A DNA stretch of 64,000 nucleotides from Elephas maximus indicus (lineage: Eukaryota; Chordata; Mammalia; Proboscidea; Elephantidae). Made by a program: the position numbers and the translations under genes. Below the pieces are notes generated by a model. It saw nothing but the letters and a program-made list of their open reading frames with translations, did no database searches and was not told the origin of the DNA. Positions 9,981 to 21,329 of this stretch are shown here, piece by piece. The number at the start of each line of letters is the position of its first letter. Position 1 is the first letter of the stretch. The stretch spans positions 92,682,968-92,746,967 of the forward strand of contig NC_064830.1 in NCBI RefSeq assembly GCF_024166365.1, read 5' to 3'.

Positions 9981-10598
9981 ACCACTAAGTAAAATAGATG
10001 ATTGCCTCTCTTTGTACCACCGAGAACACTTGGGTAAAGATCAAATAGGAGTCAGGAAATCTCCCCTTTTTTTTCCCTTTAGCTTGTTTTCTGTAACCTC
10101 CAACAAATTCAACAATGTTTTCTACCAAATAGAAGAGTTGAGGTACAAGAGAAAGTCCATATTCATTCATTCATGCATTCACCTGTTCATTTAGCAAATA
10201 TTTATCAAGCATGTGCAGATTATTGGTAGAAAAATGAGTCTAGAGTTGACTCATCTAATCTAGGGTCAGCATTCCTAGCGCCTGCCTCCCAAGACCTAAA
10301 AAGTAACAGTTAAATATTTGAAGTCATTCAGTGTACTTAAAGACTTTATGTACTGATATCTTATTTAATGTCTAAAGATACTACAAATATGAATTAATTA
10401 TCCTCCACTGTTTTTATTGTTCTTTAAGATTACCTAGGGATAGGAATGCTTATTGAAGGTTTTGCCTTTGGACCAGAATTTAAATTATTGGGATGATGTA
10501 GATCGTGGCAGCACCAGGAGTGGCTTTGGAGGATTTAGCCCCCTACAATCTCCATTAACTTTCCCTTCCCCAAATCACCCCCAAGTAACTATATAATA
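9981..10598. other. Unassigned stretch
   Basis: It contains a short ATTC-rich run near 10163-10185. Short open frames on both strands show no domain. Confidence 0.4.
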
Positions 10599-10812
10599 GG
10601 AGTCCTGGTGGTGCAGTGGTTAAGCACTCGGCTGCTAACCAAAAGTTCGGCAGTTCGAACTCACCAGCAGCTCCGCAGGAGAAAAATGTGGCAGTCTGCT
10701 TCCATAAAGATTTGTAGCCTTGAAAATCCTATGGAGGCTGTCCTACCCTGTCCTATAGCATTGCTGTGGGTCAGAATCAACTCGATGGCAATAGGTTTTG
10801 TTTTTTGTTTAA
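10599..10812 (+). mobile_element. AfroSINE, long form
   Basis: A box 'TGGTGGTGCAGTGGTTAAGC', B box 'GGCAGTTCGAACTCACC', the long-form middle 'ATGTGGCAGTCTGCTTCCAT', tail 'GGGTCAGAATCAACTCGATG' and a T/G-rich end. It lies tail-to-tail with the next copy. Confidence 0.9.
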
Positions 10813-10820
10813 TTACATAA

Positions 10821-11026
10821 TGTTGTTGTTGTGTGCCATTGGGTAGCTTCTGACCCATAGTGACCCTATAGGACAGAGTAGAACTGCTCCCATTGGGTTT
10901 CCTAGGGTGTAATCTTTGTGCGAGTAGATCGCCAGGCCTTTCTCCTGTGGAGTCGCTGGTGGGTTCGAACCTCTGACCTTTTGGTTAGCAGCTCAGCTCT
11001 TAACCATTGAGCCACTAGGGCTTCGG
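10821..11026 (-). mobile_element. AfroSINE, long form, inverted partner
   Basis: Antisense long-form AfroSINE starting with GTTGTTGTTGTG and ending 'TTAACCATTGAGCCACTAGG'. It has the same middle block as the copy at 10599-10812 in reverse ('CGCCAGGCCTTTCTCCTGTG'). Confidence 0.9.
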
Positions 11027-11034
11027 TTATATAA

Positions 11035-11190
11035 TACGCACTGCCATTGAGTGGATTCTGACTCATAGCTACCCTGTAGTACAGAGTACAACTGCCCCAT
11101 AAGGTTTCCAAGGAGCAACTGGTGGATTCGAACTGCTGACCTTTAGATTAGCAGCCAAGCTTTTAACCGCTCCACCCACTGGGGCTCCCA
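11035..11190 (-). mobile_element. AfroSINE, short form
   Basis: Antisense copy with 'GAGTGGATTCTGACTCATAG' and 'CAACTGGTGGATTCGAACTG', ending 'CCGCTCCACCCACTGGGGCT'. It directly follows another antisense copy. Confidence 0.88.
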
Positions 11191-11570
11191 GTTATATAAC
11201 AGTCTAACTAAAATCTGTATGCTTACTAGGTAGAGCAACTTCAAGCTAAATTCCTTAGTCTGCCCCACTCCTTTTCAGCCAGATCACCACACCTAAACCC
11301 CTTCTATGTAGATATTCTAGTCTTATTGCTTTTTCTCCAAGCTCCTCAGTAGCTAAGACAGTCATCAGTTGTTTCAAGGTTGTCAAGGAGGAAACCCTGA
11401 TTAGACTCTACCAAAGAACAGGTCTTCAGTAAAATCGGCTTATCACCATCACAAGAAAAAACATTATACATATACTTGTCAACCAACTCTAGACCAGAAA
11501 AATGAAAACTATTTTTACTGAAGAATGTCTTCATATCGAAAAAATAACGATAAATAAAGTGCTAACTCTC
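11191..11570. other. Unassigned single-copy-like stretch
   Basis: No repeat or exon recognised. It lies upstream of the first zinc-finger relic and could be intron of that former gene. Confidence 0.35.
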
Positions 11571-11724
11571 AAAGCCCTGGTGGTGCAGTGGTTTAAGCAT
11601 TTGGCTGCTAACCAAAAGGTTGGCAGTTCGAATCCATCAGCCATTCCTTGGAAACCCTATGGGGCAGTTCCAATCTGTCCTATAGGGGCACTATGAGCCG
11701 GAATGAACTTGACTGCAACGGGTA
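11571..11724 (+). mobile_element. AfroSINE, short form
   Basis: 'CCCTGGTGGTGCAGTGGTTT', 'GGTTGGCAGTTCGAATCCAT' and 'CACTATGAGCCGGAATGAAC' give the standard order of head, B box and tail. Confidence 0.9.
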
Positions 11725-11881
11725 ACGGTAGCTCTGAGAGAGAAATACCATCATACTACATGTATACTCAATAGCACTCCTTTCCTTAAGCTTGCATCTA
11801 AAACTCCATGGATATCCAATCCAATAGTTTCCCTCTTCCATGTACAGTGATGGTTACATTTCATTCCTTGTTGTTTTTCTT

Positions 11882-13090
11882 GTGAGACTGAGAATGAGAA
11901 CAAGATGTTGACTGAAAAGCAGGAAGTTTTGTAGAAGTGAGACTACCAATTGCTGCAATGAGAGGATGCCAAAGGGATTCTGTCAACATATTTGAGTTTG
12001 GGGATGTCAGTGAACATGGAAGAAAACTGGAGCAGCAGTAGGAAAACTGTGTGTGATAGTGTGGGAAAAATTGCAGTCTGAGCTCAGTGATTATTATATA
12101 TCTGACAGTTTCTATAGAAGAGAAATTCATAGATATAACCAAGTATTAAGCAGAATTCAGAACATAATGACACAGGACTCATGCTGGAGATAACACTAAA
12201 TGTAACGAGTGTGGAGAACTTTTATTTGAGGTGCACCTCTTACTGAACATCAGAGAATTTGCACTGGAGAGAGAATTTGCAAGGAGAGAGAAACCACATG
12301 AATATAAGGAATGTAGGAAAACATTGTGGAGAAGCTCAAATCTTAGTAGACCTAAGAATATTTGCAGTGGAGAGAAACTCTCTGAATGTGATGAATGTGG
12401 GAAGACCTTCAGCCAGAGTTCAAATCTTAAACAGCATTATGTAATTCATACAGGAAAGAAACCCTAGAAATGTAGTCCCTGTGGAAGACCTTTTGGGGGA
12501 AGTGAAAACTCCTTCAGTATATGGTAATTTGTATCGAAGAGAAAAGATTTTAGATGTTTTGAATGTGGAAAATCTTATTCAAGGCTCACCCCTTATTCAG
12601 CATCAGAGAATTCACACTAAAGAGAGTCATATGGTTATAAAGCGTGGGGGAAAACCTTCAGGCTGAGCTTGGAGCTTCTTAGGCACCTGAGAAATCATAG
12701 TGGTGAGAGGCTCTGTGAGTGTAACGACTGGAAACCTTCAATCTGCACTCAAACTTGAGGCAACCACAGATCATTCACCGTGGAGGGAAACCTATGGGTG
12801 CAAAGCATGTAGGATAGTGTTTGGAGGAAGTTTAGCCCTTTCTCATCATCAGAAAATGCATACTGGGGAAATTTTATAAATGCAAGGAGTGTGGATCAAG
12901 CCTGATTCATCATCTGAGAATTCATTCTAGAAAAAAAACCTTATGAATATGAGGAATGAAGAAGAGCTTTCAATTCAAGTTCACATCTTATTAGACATCA
13001 GGGAATTTGTAGTGAAGAAATGAATTTGGGGACGATTTTCGAGGACACTGAAAGCTTAGTAAACATCAGAGCATTTAAACCAAACATTAA
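11882..13090 (+). pseudogene. Decayed C2H2 zinc-finger last exon, copy 1
   Basis: After a pyrimidine-rich run (TTGTTTTTCT, 11871-11880) a degenerate segment reads like CETENENKMLTEKQE. This acidic, Asn-rich opening is typical where the final exon of SCAN-type zinc-finger genes begins. C2H2 fingers follow in shifting frames from about 12180. One finger is complete: CDEC..H..H at 12387-12449 (LSECDECGKTFSQSSNLKQH) followed by the linker HTGKKP. The next codon, where Tyr is usual, is TAG. Later fingers (12580-13060) show HQRIHT, SGERLCEC and HHQKMHTG-like pieces, with frameshifts and stops between them. In the family such proteins bind DNA in the nucleus as repressors; this copy cannot make a full protein. 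It shares fingers and 3' flank with the copy at 47470. Confidence 0.8.
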
Positions 13091-13690
13091 TTCTGCGGGC
13101 ATTAGATTTTTAACATGCCCAGAAGTAATCTTTTTCTTTTGGGGAGTCTCTTATTACTTTATAGTTCTATAAGGCCATTTAACACATGGTCTTGCATTTT
13201 GACTTCTATCAGGTTTTCTCCCACACCATGGGGTCTTTAATATGTACTATTAAACCTGTGGCTCCATAGGCAAACACTGGAGAGGATAGAGTAGGGAGGG
13301 CGGCGGTGGTGGAACCCCATCTACCTTCTCGAGGGTCTTCTCTGGTGCATTCCCACCTGTTTGTCCTTCCTGTCTTCCCAGGGCTCTTTCTTTTGGCTTC
13401 CGTGTTCACCATGCCACTGCTTCTACCCACTTGCTTGCGCCCATGTTTGTGCTGCAGATTTATGAGCACTCCACATGTCTGTCCTGGCCCTCAATAGGCC
13501 TGTGGATTTGAGGGCAGAGGGCTCCCCACTATTGGTGGGGACTTATCTCTTCCACGCGGCAGTCTTCTCCAGTCTAGGTTAGCTTCCTCTGTTTAAGGCT
13601 CACAAGCCTTTCCATGTCACTTACTTCAGTTTATAACTACCCTTTTGTTGGTGTGATTTTGTAATTAGTGCCATCTGCCCCCTCTTTTTT
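13091..13690. other. 3' flank of zinc-finger relic 1, no gene
   Basis: Probably former 3' UTR. Open frames at 13209-13497 on both strands have no recognisable domain. Confidence 0.4.
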
Positions 13691-13713
13691 TTTTTTTTTT
13701 TTTATTAAACCTA

Positions 13714-13885
13714 AGGGAGCCCTCATAGCACAGTGGTTATGAGCTCAGCTGCTAACCAAGAGGTCAGCAGTTTGAATCCACCAACTGCTCCTTGGAAACC
13801 CTATGGGGTAGTTCTACTCTGTCATATACAGTTGCTATGAGTCAGAATAGAGTCCAAGGCAATGGGTTTTTTTTTTTTTTTTTTT
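13714..13885 (+). mobile_element. AfroSINE with poly-T ends
   Basis: The head is preceded by a T run (13685-13703). B box 'GTCAGCAGTTTGAATCCACC', tail 'TATGAGTCAGAATAGAGTCC', then a long T run ending at about 13885. Confidence 0.88.
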
Positions 13886-13889
13886 GGTA

Positions 13890-14034
13890 TTAAACCAGTG
13901 GTTAAGAGCTTGACCGCTAACCAAAAGGTCGGCAGCTCGAATCCACCAGTTGCCCCTAGGAAACTCTATGGGACAGTTGTACTCTGTCCTATAGGGTCAC
14001 TATGAGTTGGAATTGACTAGATGGCAACAGGTTA
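13890..14034 (+). mobile_element. AfroSINE, head-truncated
   Basis: It starts inside the head at ACCAGTGGTTAAGAGC, with B box 'GGTCGGCAGCTCGAATCCAC' and tail 'CTATGAGTTGGAATTGACTA'. It directly follows another copy in the same direction. Confidence 0.85.
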
Positions 14035-14084
14035 TTAAGCCTAAGGAGTAATAAATATAGGAAGACAAGGAGCTCTGTAAACGA

Positions 14085-14405
14085 TAGAGGCAGGACTACA
14101 TAGAACACTGATGGGTTACGAGGGCCAAGGGAAGAATCTGTTTGGGAGGAGATGGGTGAGATCTAGTGGCAGAATTGTGGCTGCCAACCCCAGTATCACT
14201 GCAGCATATTCATGGTTGTTCCCTGTAAAGCTGGAGACTCCCATGGGCTGCAATTCTACATTGCCAAAGATCATTTCAAATGGGAAATGGCTGGGTAACT
14301 CTGCCAAAGTTCAGAGATTAATGGAATAATCTGTGTTTTTTTTTGGGTGAATTGGGAGGACACCAATGTGTTGAAATCTGCATGTTTGTTCTATATTAAA
14401 ATCTT
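14085..14405 (+). other. Duplicated 3' flank of zinc-finger relic (pair with 48800-49075)
   Basis: Aligns with 48800-49075. Shared landmarks are 'TAGTGGCAGAAT' versus 'AAGTGGCAGAAT', 'TATTCATGG', 'AATGGAATAATCTGTGTTTT' versus 'AATGGCATAATCTATATTTG', and 'TTCTATATTAAAAT' versus 'TTTTATATTAAAAT'. This is non-coding sequence outside the exon, so the similarity means a genomic segment was duplicated, not just a finger motif. Confidence 0.65.
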
Positions 14406-15223
14406 AGACAATCTAGGCCTCGCGAATCTCAGTCCACAGCAGTTTTTCTCTGTGCTGTTACCTCTTTTGATATGTGGAAGACAGAGCAACTTTAAAAAAA
14501 AAAGTAATTCTGATGCAAAACCATCTGGTTCTGGTAAGACATCGGGTAGCTCAGTCATTCACAGGGAGCTCGATAACTTCCAGCATAAACACACCCCCTC
14601 CTACCACTTAAAAGTGTACAGGTGCTAGAAGGATGTTCCAGAGGCCAGCTGTAAGAGCTGAATAGGTGCTGCTTTCTATAAAAAAACAAGAAAGTATCAA
14701 GCTGGGAAAATCTGAGAGCGAACTAAGGCATCCAATTCTCCTAAATGTCAAAATTGTTAAGATATTTTTAAAAACACTGAGACTTTTATTGATTTGAAAG
14801 CTGAGATGGGATGAAAGCAATGGAAAAAGCCTGAAGAACTCTGCAAACAGGGTAAATGTGTATATTCCTAGAAGGTTTTTGTTCAATGTTGAGTTACCTG
14901 AGCTTACATGCAGAAGTCAGCTAGCTCATTCCCTTTTATAATTACACAGAGACATTCTTTTCAAAGTCCTGGTTGAATGCACAATACAGTCTTCCTTTGG
15001 GTTCAGTTTCTCTGTTCCAGAGCTTTCTATATCTGATTCCCAGAAAAGCCTTGTGCATTCCTGGCCTCTTTGATTTTTTCGGCCACTAACTGTGAGTGTG
15101 AGACACAGAAATAGTTTTTCAGATACTGGTATTTAACTCCCAGAAGGCACTGAGAAAAAGGTCTTTGTTTACTGCTGTGATCACTGAGGCTGTAAAGAGG
15201 GCAACACGGGCCCCTTACTATTT
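14406..15223. other. Unassigned stretch
   Basis: No repeat with clear landmarks and no exon-like open frame. Possibly single-copy DNA. Confidence 0.35.
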
Positions 15224-15620
15224 ATATCAGTTTCCTGGGGCTGCCGTAACAAAGAACCACAAAGGGATGGCTTAAAATGGCAAAAATTTATTATCTCACA
15301 TTTCTGGAGGCTAAAAGCCTGAATTCAGGGTGTCAACAGGGCCATGCTCTCTCCCAGCTTCTGGGCAGCCCCAGGCATTTTCTTGCTTGCAGCTCCTCTG
15401 CCTGTCTTCATGTGGCCATCTTCCCTCTGTCTCTGTCTCTCTATGTCTCTTCTCTTTTATAAGGACAGCACTCAGATTAGGACCCACCCTACGCCACTAT
15501 GACCTCAGGTCAATTTAACTGATAACATCTTCAAAGATCCTATTTTCAAACAAGGTCATATTCACAGGGACTGAGGGTTAAGACATATCGTTTGGGGGGC
15601 ACGATTCAATCCATAACATT
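15224..15620 (-). mobile_element. MLT1-type solo LTR
   Basis: 'TTTCCTGGGGCTGCCGTAAC', 'ATTTATTATCTCACATTTCT', 'GCCATGCTCTCTCCCAGCTT' and a 'CACGATTCAATCCATAACA' end identify an antisense MLT1 LTR. Confidence 0.8.
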
Positions 15621-16346
15621 ATTTTAATAACTACAGTCATCCACAAGGGATTGGTTCCAGGGCGCCTCCCATAACCTACACACATCCTCTCCTATACTTT
15701 AAATCATCTCTTGATTACTTATATAATACCAAATACAATTCAAATGCCATGTAAATTGTTGTTAATGCTTACACTTAACACTTAATGCTTTCTCAGTCAT
15801 TGCAAGCACCAACCAGACAATGCAAGCACCAACCAGAGAGACCACTTTTTCCCCCCAATATTTTCCATCCACAGTTGCTTGAATATGTGAATGCGGAACC
15901 CATGGATACTGAGGGTATTTGGAGTTCCGGTGGAGGGGCTGGGAAGTGTCTCCTCTTTAAGTGTGGAAGGGTCTTAGAAAGTGAGACATGGAGCTGAGCT
16001 TTGGTGCCTTTTTGGAAGCACGTGAAGTGGTAGTTCTTGTGCTCAGTGAACCCATAGCACCATTTCTTCTCCTTCTCTGGTCAGGCCTGGGTGGCCCAAC
16101 TTCCCCTTAGCTCTCAGCATCCAGGGTGAGGGCCTCCTCACCTGGCTCTGCTGACCCTCCAGGAAGATCTGGCTGTGGGGAGATGTGACCAGATCTTATC
16201 CTGGTCACACACCTTCAGCATCGCAGAGCTGGTGGAGCAGGAGCCAGGTCCCAGTTGACCCTGATGAAAAGTTTAATAAAGATGCTTAGCCTGAAGAGGA
16301 GGATAGAGAGGCCAAACTTTGTAAAGATGTATATTACAGTCTAATA
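15621..16346. other. Unassigned stretch
   Basis: GC content rises at 15900-16260, but no frame or repeat is recognised. A small direct repeat (GCAAGCACCAACCAGA) sits near 15803-15838. Confidence 0.35.
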
Positions 16347-16515
16347 CCAAAAAAAACAAACCAAACTGGTTGCTGTCGAGTCATTTCTGACCCATAGCAA
16401 CCCTATAGGACGGAGTAGAACTGCCCCATTAGGTTTCCATGGAGTGGCTGGTAGATTCAAACTGCCAACCTTTTGGTTAGCAGCTGAGGTTTTAACCACT
16501 GGGCCACCAGGGCAA
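16347..16515 (-). mobile_element. AfroSINE with TSD
   Basis: Antisense copy with 'GTTGCTGTCGAGTCATTTCT' and 'TTAACCACTGGGCCACCAGG'. Flanking near-duplication ACAGTCTAATA (16336-16346) and ACAGTTTAATA (16516-16526). Confidence 0.9.
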
Positions 16516-16526
16516 CACAGTTTAAT

Positions 16527-16880
16527 AATACACCATTTATTAAGCATTCAGTAAATGCTAGGCCTTGAAATGAATTCTTCCTTCATCCTTACACTTTCCA
16601 TAGCGACTATTATTATACCTAGTTTGTTGTTGTTGTTGTTATTAGTTGCCATTAAGTCAGCTCCAACCATGGCAACCTTAAGTATAACAGAACGAAACGT
16701 TGTCCGGTCCTGTGCCGTCATGATTGTTGGTATGTTTGAGTCCATTGTTGTGGCTATATACCTATTTTACAGATAAGGAAACAGGCTCAGATGATAAAAT
16801 TGAGGCACAAAGAGGTGAAATAACTTTCCTAAGTTAACATGAGCCAGTAAGTAGCAGAGCCAGGAATTTGTTCTATAAAC
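16527..16880 (-). mobile_element. MIR SINE, interrupted by an RTE 3' end
   Basis: 'TATTTTACAGATAAGGAAAC' and 'GAGCCAGTAAGTAGCAGAGC' are the antisense MIR core. The left part (to about 16624) has the 'AAGCATTCAGTAAATGCTAG' end. Confidence 0.65.
16625..16753 (-). mobile_element. RTE LINE 3' end, very short copy
   Basis: It starts with (GTT)n, then 'GTTGCCATTAAGTCAGCTCC', 'ATAACAGAACGAAACGTTGT' and 'TGTTTGAGTCCATTGTTGTG', which is the RTE tail in reverse. Its flanks share TATACCTAGTTT / TATACCTATTTT as a probable target-site duplication inside the MIR. Confidence 0.75.
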
Positions 16881-17034
16881 CTTTATGGAGGACCTACCAG
16901 ATACCAGGTACGATACTAAATACAAGGACTACGTTAAAAGAAAAAACCCAGGCCCTATGAAACACAAGCTTATTGTCTAGTGAGGGAAAATAGTTACGTA
17001 AACTACTTATCTTATTCATTTATTTTAAATAACT

Positions 17035-17345
17035 TATTTAATTTTTTCTTGTTAAAAATATACACAGCAAAACATACAGCAGTTTAACAATTTCTACATA
17101 AACAATTCCGTGACATTGATTACATTCTTTAAGTTCTGCAACCATTTTTACTCCCCTTTTCCCAATTGTTCCTCCTCCATTAACATAAACTCACTGCACC
17201 CTAAGCTTCCTATCTAACCTTTTGAGTTGCTGTTGTCAATTTGATCCCAAATAGATAGTTCTTTAAAAGAGCACAATAACTCAAAGCAGACATTCTTTAG
17301 TAATTAAGCTATTGTTTAAAGTAAGCCAGTTATTGTGATATGGTG
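17035..17345 (-). mobile_element. L1 3' UTR fragment, second lineage-specific type
   Basis: Matches 29556-29843 on the same strand ('CAGTTTAACAATTTCTACAT' versus 'CAATTTAACAGTTTCTACAT', 'CCTCCATTAACATAAACTCA') and 57590-57805 on the other strand. Confidence 0.65.
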
Positions 17346-17547
17346 GTCAGACTGTTCTTATTCAGTTATGCCTATCATGAGAGCACACAGAGGATGGATC
17401 CTGAACTTAAGACTGGAAAGTTAGGGAAAAGTTCTGAAGAGTTAATGGCAGAGCTGAGTTTTGAAAGGTAAGTAATAGCAAGTCTGGCATAGAAAGGGGT
17501 TAAAGTCAGTTTAGTATAAAGTTTACGCACATAACTTTGGAACCATG

Positions 17548-17725
17548 CCCTTCGTTGGATCCAGATCCACTACCTAATAGCTGAGTGACCTTGAGCAAAT
17601 TTCTCAGCCTCTCTAAGCCTCTAACATGGAAATAATAACTATCATAGTGTTATTTTGAGGACCAAATGACATAATTCATATTGCTTGACAAAAAGTAGGT
17701 GCTCAATAAATCATAGCCATTACAG
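17548..17725 (+). mobile_element. MIR SINE
   Basis: 'AGCTGAGTGACCTTGAGCAA', 'CTCAGCCTCTCTAAGCCTCT' and 'AGTAGGTGCTCAATAAATCA' are the MIR core and end in sense direction. Confidence 0.8.
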
Positions 17726-17774
17726 TGCTTAATAAATCAAGGAATTTCCAAAGAAAGGAAACAATATGTACAGA

Positions 17775-18605
17775 AGGAGGTGGGGGTGGTTGTGTGGGGA
17801 ATAACCTCTTTGGCTAGAGCACTTATTGTATCAACAGGGGAATGGCAAGGGATGAGGCTTAAGAGGCAGGCAGGGTCCAGACTGCAGAAGGCCTTGTATG
17901 CTCAGTTAAAGGAGCTGGGAATCCATCATCTAGGCAGTAGGGAGCCATTGAAAGCTTTAAGCAGGAGAATAACATGATCAGATTTATGTCTTAAAAATAT
18001 CATTCTAGCAGCACTAGGGAGGATGGTATTGAAGGAAAGACAGGGAAATGCATTGGTCCTGGTAAAGAGGGATTTAGGGAGAGTCTGGCTTAAGGCTGGA
18101 TCCCAGAGGATGGATACCAGAGAGTTTTATGGTAGGCTTGCCAGGCCTTGGTAACAGATGGATGAAGACAGTGAGGAAGAGGAATGTGCAGGGAGAATGA
18201 AAGATGTTCATATGTTGTGGTAGATTGGATGGCACAATCCAGTGCCTATGCTTTGTGGGATGAGGATCTGAGAGGCATCTGCATCAGGATGGAAGAGGAA
18301 GCAATTATTCACTTGAACTGTGTCCAGTGAGAAGAGAGGAGAGTTTAGGGAAATCCTAGGAAGCACAATTAAATGAAGGTTGAGGAGTAGCCAAAGAGGT
18401 ATATCCCTAAGGCAAGAAAAGAGCTTTAAGAAGAAAAGAATGATGAATTTTATCATACACTGCTGAGAAGTCAAGTATGAAAAGGCTTGCTGGGATTTAG
18501 CAAAAAGGAGATTATAGTGCCTTGGCAAGAACTGTGTCAGAGAAGACAGATGAAGTTGTTTGAGTGTGAGGGCCAAGAAAAAGAGATAGGTGGCAGCCAG
18601 AGGAG
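17775..18605 (-). mobile_element. Ancient LINE (L2-type) antisense fragment
   Basis: 'GGCCTTGTATGCTCAGTTAA', 'GGGAGCCATTGAAAGCTTTA' and 'CTGAGAAGTCAAGTATGAAA' match the widespread ancient LINE read in reverse. The open frame at 18208-18576 minus falls inside and has no domain. Confidence 0.5.
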
Positions 18606-18623
18606 GACACGTGCTAACAAAAT

Positions 18624-18693
18624 TTATACATATATTTATGTGTGTGTGTATATGTATATACTGTACACATATATTATAACATATAAATATGTG

Positions 18694-18734
<41 letters not shown>

Positions 18735-18735
18735 C
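18624..18735. repeat. TA/TG-rich microsatellite
   Basis: Alternating TA and TG runs, with an uninterrupted TA run at about 18695-18732. A solo LTR is inserted at its right edge. Confidence 0.9.
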
Positions 18736-18740
18736 ATATG

Positions 18741-19341
18741 TGTCTTAGTCAGGATTCCCTAGAGAAGCAAAACCAGTGAAGAGAGAGAGAGAGAAAGAGA
18801 GATTTATATCAAGGAAGTGGCTCACAGTTGTAGAGGCTAGAAAGTTCCAAGTCTCTGGGTCAGGCTGGAGGCTTCTCCTGATTCATGTAGCTGCAGGGGC
18901 TGGCAATCCCAAGATTGGCAGGTCAGAGAGCAGGCCTCTGCCTCACAGCCTGCGGAGGATGATGAATCCCAAGATCGGCAGGTAAGACGGCAGGCTGCTG
19001 GCTCACAAGCTGTGGAGGCTGACAAATCCCAAGATTGCCAGATAAGCTGCTAGCTCAAGTCCCAAGAACCAGAGGTCAGATGCAGAATCCAGAGTGAACA
19101 AAACCTAACCAACTTTGCCAAAAAGTCCACATATGTTGGATGCAGGCCACACCCCCAAGGTAAATCCCTTTCAACTGATTGGCTGCTCATAGCAGATATC
19201 ATCATGTGGAGATGATTACATTATATCAGATCTTATTATGGAGGTGATTACATCATTATATAGTTGCCAAACTACATCATAACTGCCAAGCTGCTGAGAA
19301 TCATGGCCCAGCCAAGTTGACATACAACATTAACCATCACA
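18741..19341 (-). mobile_element. Family B solo LTR, TSD ATATG, with 60-bp triplication
   Basis: Starts TGTCTTAGTCAGGATTCCC and ends TTAACCATCACA. Perfect 5-bp duplication ATATG at 18736-18740 and 19342-19346. Inside, a unit beginning AATCCCAAGAT recurs at 18905, 18965 and 19025, exactly 60 bp apart. Confidence 0.9.
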
Positions 19342-19439
19342 ATATGTATACAAAAAAATACATTTTATCAAAAGAGACCTGAGCATGTCTAAATACCAAT
19401 GAGGAAAGTGCCAACAGGGGAGGAGAGACCAATGACACA

Positions 19440-19965
19440 GGATCCAGAGGATAATTATTTCAACAGCATCTTCGCTGATCTACTCGCTTCTTGTCTCGGA
19501 TCCCTACTCTCTCACAACGCTGGTTATTTACCCCTGCCACCAGATACATCTTTTCAACTGCAATTTACTCCTGACACTCCTTGGCTTAAGAGCTCCTTGG
19601 TCCTGTCCCATTTCCCTCAATTGGTCTTCTTACAGCACATTCTTTTACACCTCTAGGCCTTTGCACATAATTCTCCATTTGTTGATATTGTGGCTGGCTA
19701 ACTTGTAGATCTCTTTCAAGATCCTGCTCAAGCCTCCTTTCCATGACCCTCTTGGTCTCTGCTGTGTGTCTCTCCTGTGTATTTCCTCAGTCTTTTCTGC
19801 TCCCTTTCATCACAGTATTCATCATACTCTATGATAAATATCTCTATATATTTCTCCTTTACCAACTGTGACTTCTTTGAGGTCAGAGACTAAAGTTCAT
19901 TTTTATATGCCCAGCACCCATCCCCATGCCTGACATATGTAGGTACTCAGGAAATGTTGGTTTAC
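19440..19965 (+). mobile_element. L2 LINE 3' end
   Basis: 'AGGCCTTTGCACATAATTCT', 'TTTGAGGTCAGAGACTAAAG' and 'CCTGACATATGTAGGTACTC' are the classic L2 3' wording in sense direction. Confidence 0.7.
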
Positions 19966-20452
19966 ACTAGGACGGCTATGATTAGACAAATGGACAACAA
20001 CATGTGTTAGTGAGGATGTGGAGAAATTGGAATCCTCATTCATTGCTGGTGGGATTTTAAAATGGTATAACCACTGTGGAAAACAGTTTGGTGGTTCCTC
20101 AAAAAGTTAAGCAGAATTAACATATGACCCAGCAATTCCACTCCTAGGCATATACTCAAAGAATTGAAAGCAGTAACACAAACAGATACTTGTACAGTCA
20201 TGCTCATTGTGGCACTATACACAATAGCCAAAAGGTGCAAATAATCTAATTGTCTAGCAACAGATAAATGAACAAATGTGGAATACGTATTTGTAGAATA
20301 TTACTCAACCATAAAGAGAAAGGAAGTTCTGATACATGCTCTAACATGGATGAACCTTAAAAACATTACGCTGAGTGAAATAAGTCAATCACAAGAGGAC
20401 AAATACTGTATGATCTCACTTACACCAAGTATCTAGAATAGGAAATGCATAG

Positions 20453-20955
20453 TTTGATGGTTAATGTTATGTGTCAACTTGGCTAAACTAGGATTCTCAG
20501 TGGCTTGGCAGACACTATATTGGGTGTTCTTCCATAATGTAATTACATTCCATGATGTGATCTAATGCGATCCACCAATTGGTTGAAAGGAGAGTTTCCT
20601 TGGAGGTGTGGCCTGCCTCCAGTATATAACTGGATGTTCTGGCAAAGCTCTCTCTCTCTCAACCCTGAACTCTTCTTGTCTCCTGACCTCCCGTTACTAG
20701 GATGTAAGCCTGCAGAAGTCTCTGGTCTGCAGCCTGACTATGGATCTTAGATTCTCCAGCTCCCACAACCCTGTGAGCCAGCAGCAGTCTCCAGCCTGCC
20801 ACCTGACCCACAGATTTGGGACTTGCCAGCCCCCACAATTGCGTGAGCCACTTCCTCACAATCGTGTGAGCCATTTCTTTGAAGTAAATCTCTCTCTCTC
20901 TATTTATATATACACTTCACTGGTTTTACTTCTCTGGAGAACCCAGACTAAGACA
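20453..20955 (+). mobile_element. Family B solo LTR, TSD CATAG
   Basis: Contains 'GTTATGTGTCAACTTGGCTA' and ends CCCAGACTAAGACA. Flanked by CATAG (20448-20452 and 20956-20960), inside the L1. Confidence 0.88.
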
Positions 20956-21109
20956 CATAGAGGCCAAATTTTATTAGTGGTTATCAGGGGTGAGAGGAAG
21001 GGAGAAAGAAAGAGTTATTACTTAGGGGGCACTGAGCTTCTGTTAAAGGTGATGGAAAAATCTGAAAATGGGTAGTGGTGATAGTTGTACAACGTGATGA
21101 ATGTAATTA

Positions 21110-21329
21110 TTTTCTTTCTAAAATATTATCTGATTCTCAGAAGTAGACTGCCAGGCCTTTCTTCCAAGGCTGTCTTAGTCTGGAAGCTCTGTTGAAACCT
21201 GTTCAGCATCATAGCAACATGTAAACCACCATTGATAGACAGGTGGTGGCTGTGCATTGGCTGAAAATCAAAGCCAGGTCTCCTGCACAGAAGGTGAGAA
21301 TTTTACTACCAACCCACTGATGTCCCCAT
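21110..21329 (-). mobile_element. tRNA-Gly-headed SINE
   Basis: The right end, read on the minus strand (about 21329 down to 21250), follows tRNA-Gly through GTTGGTAGTAAAATTCTCACC, an anticodon-arm-like stretch, and 'GACCTGGCTTTGATTTTCAG' in place of the T arm. Flanks GATGAATGTAATTA (21096-21109) and GATGAACATAATTA (21330-21343) form a 12/14 target-site duplication. A second member is at 44676-45022. Confidence 0.7.

Noticed and set aside
18208..18576. 122-codon minus-strand open frame
   Set aside because: Falls inside an ancient LINE fragment; no domain.
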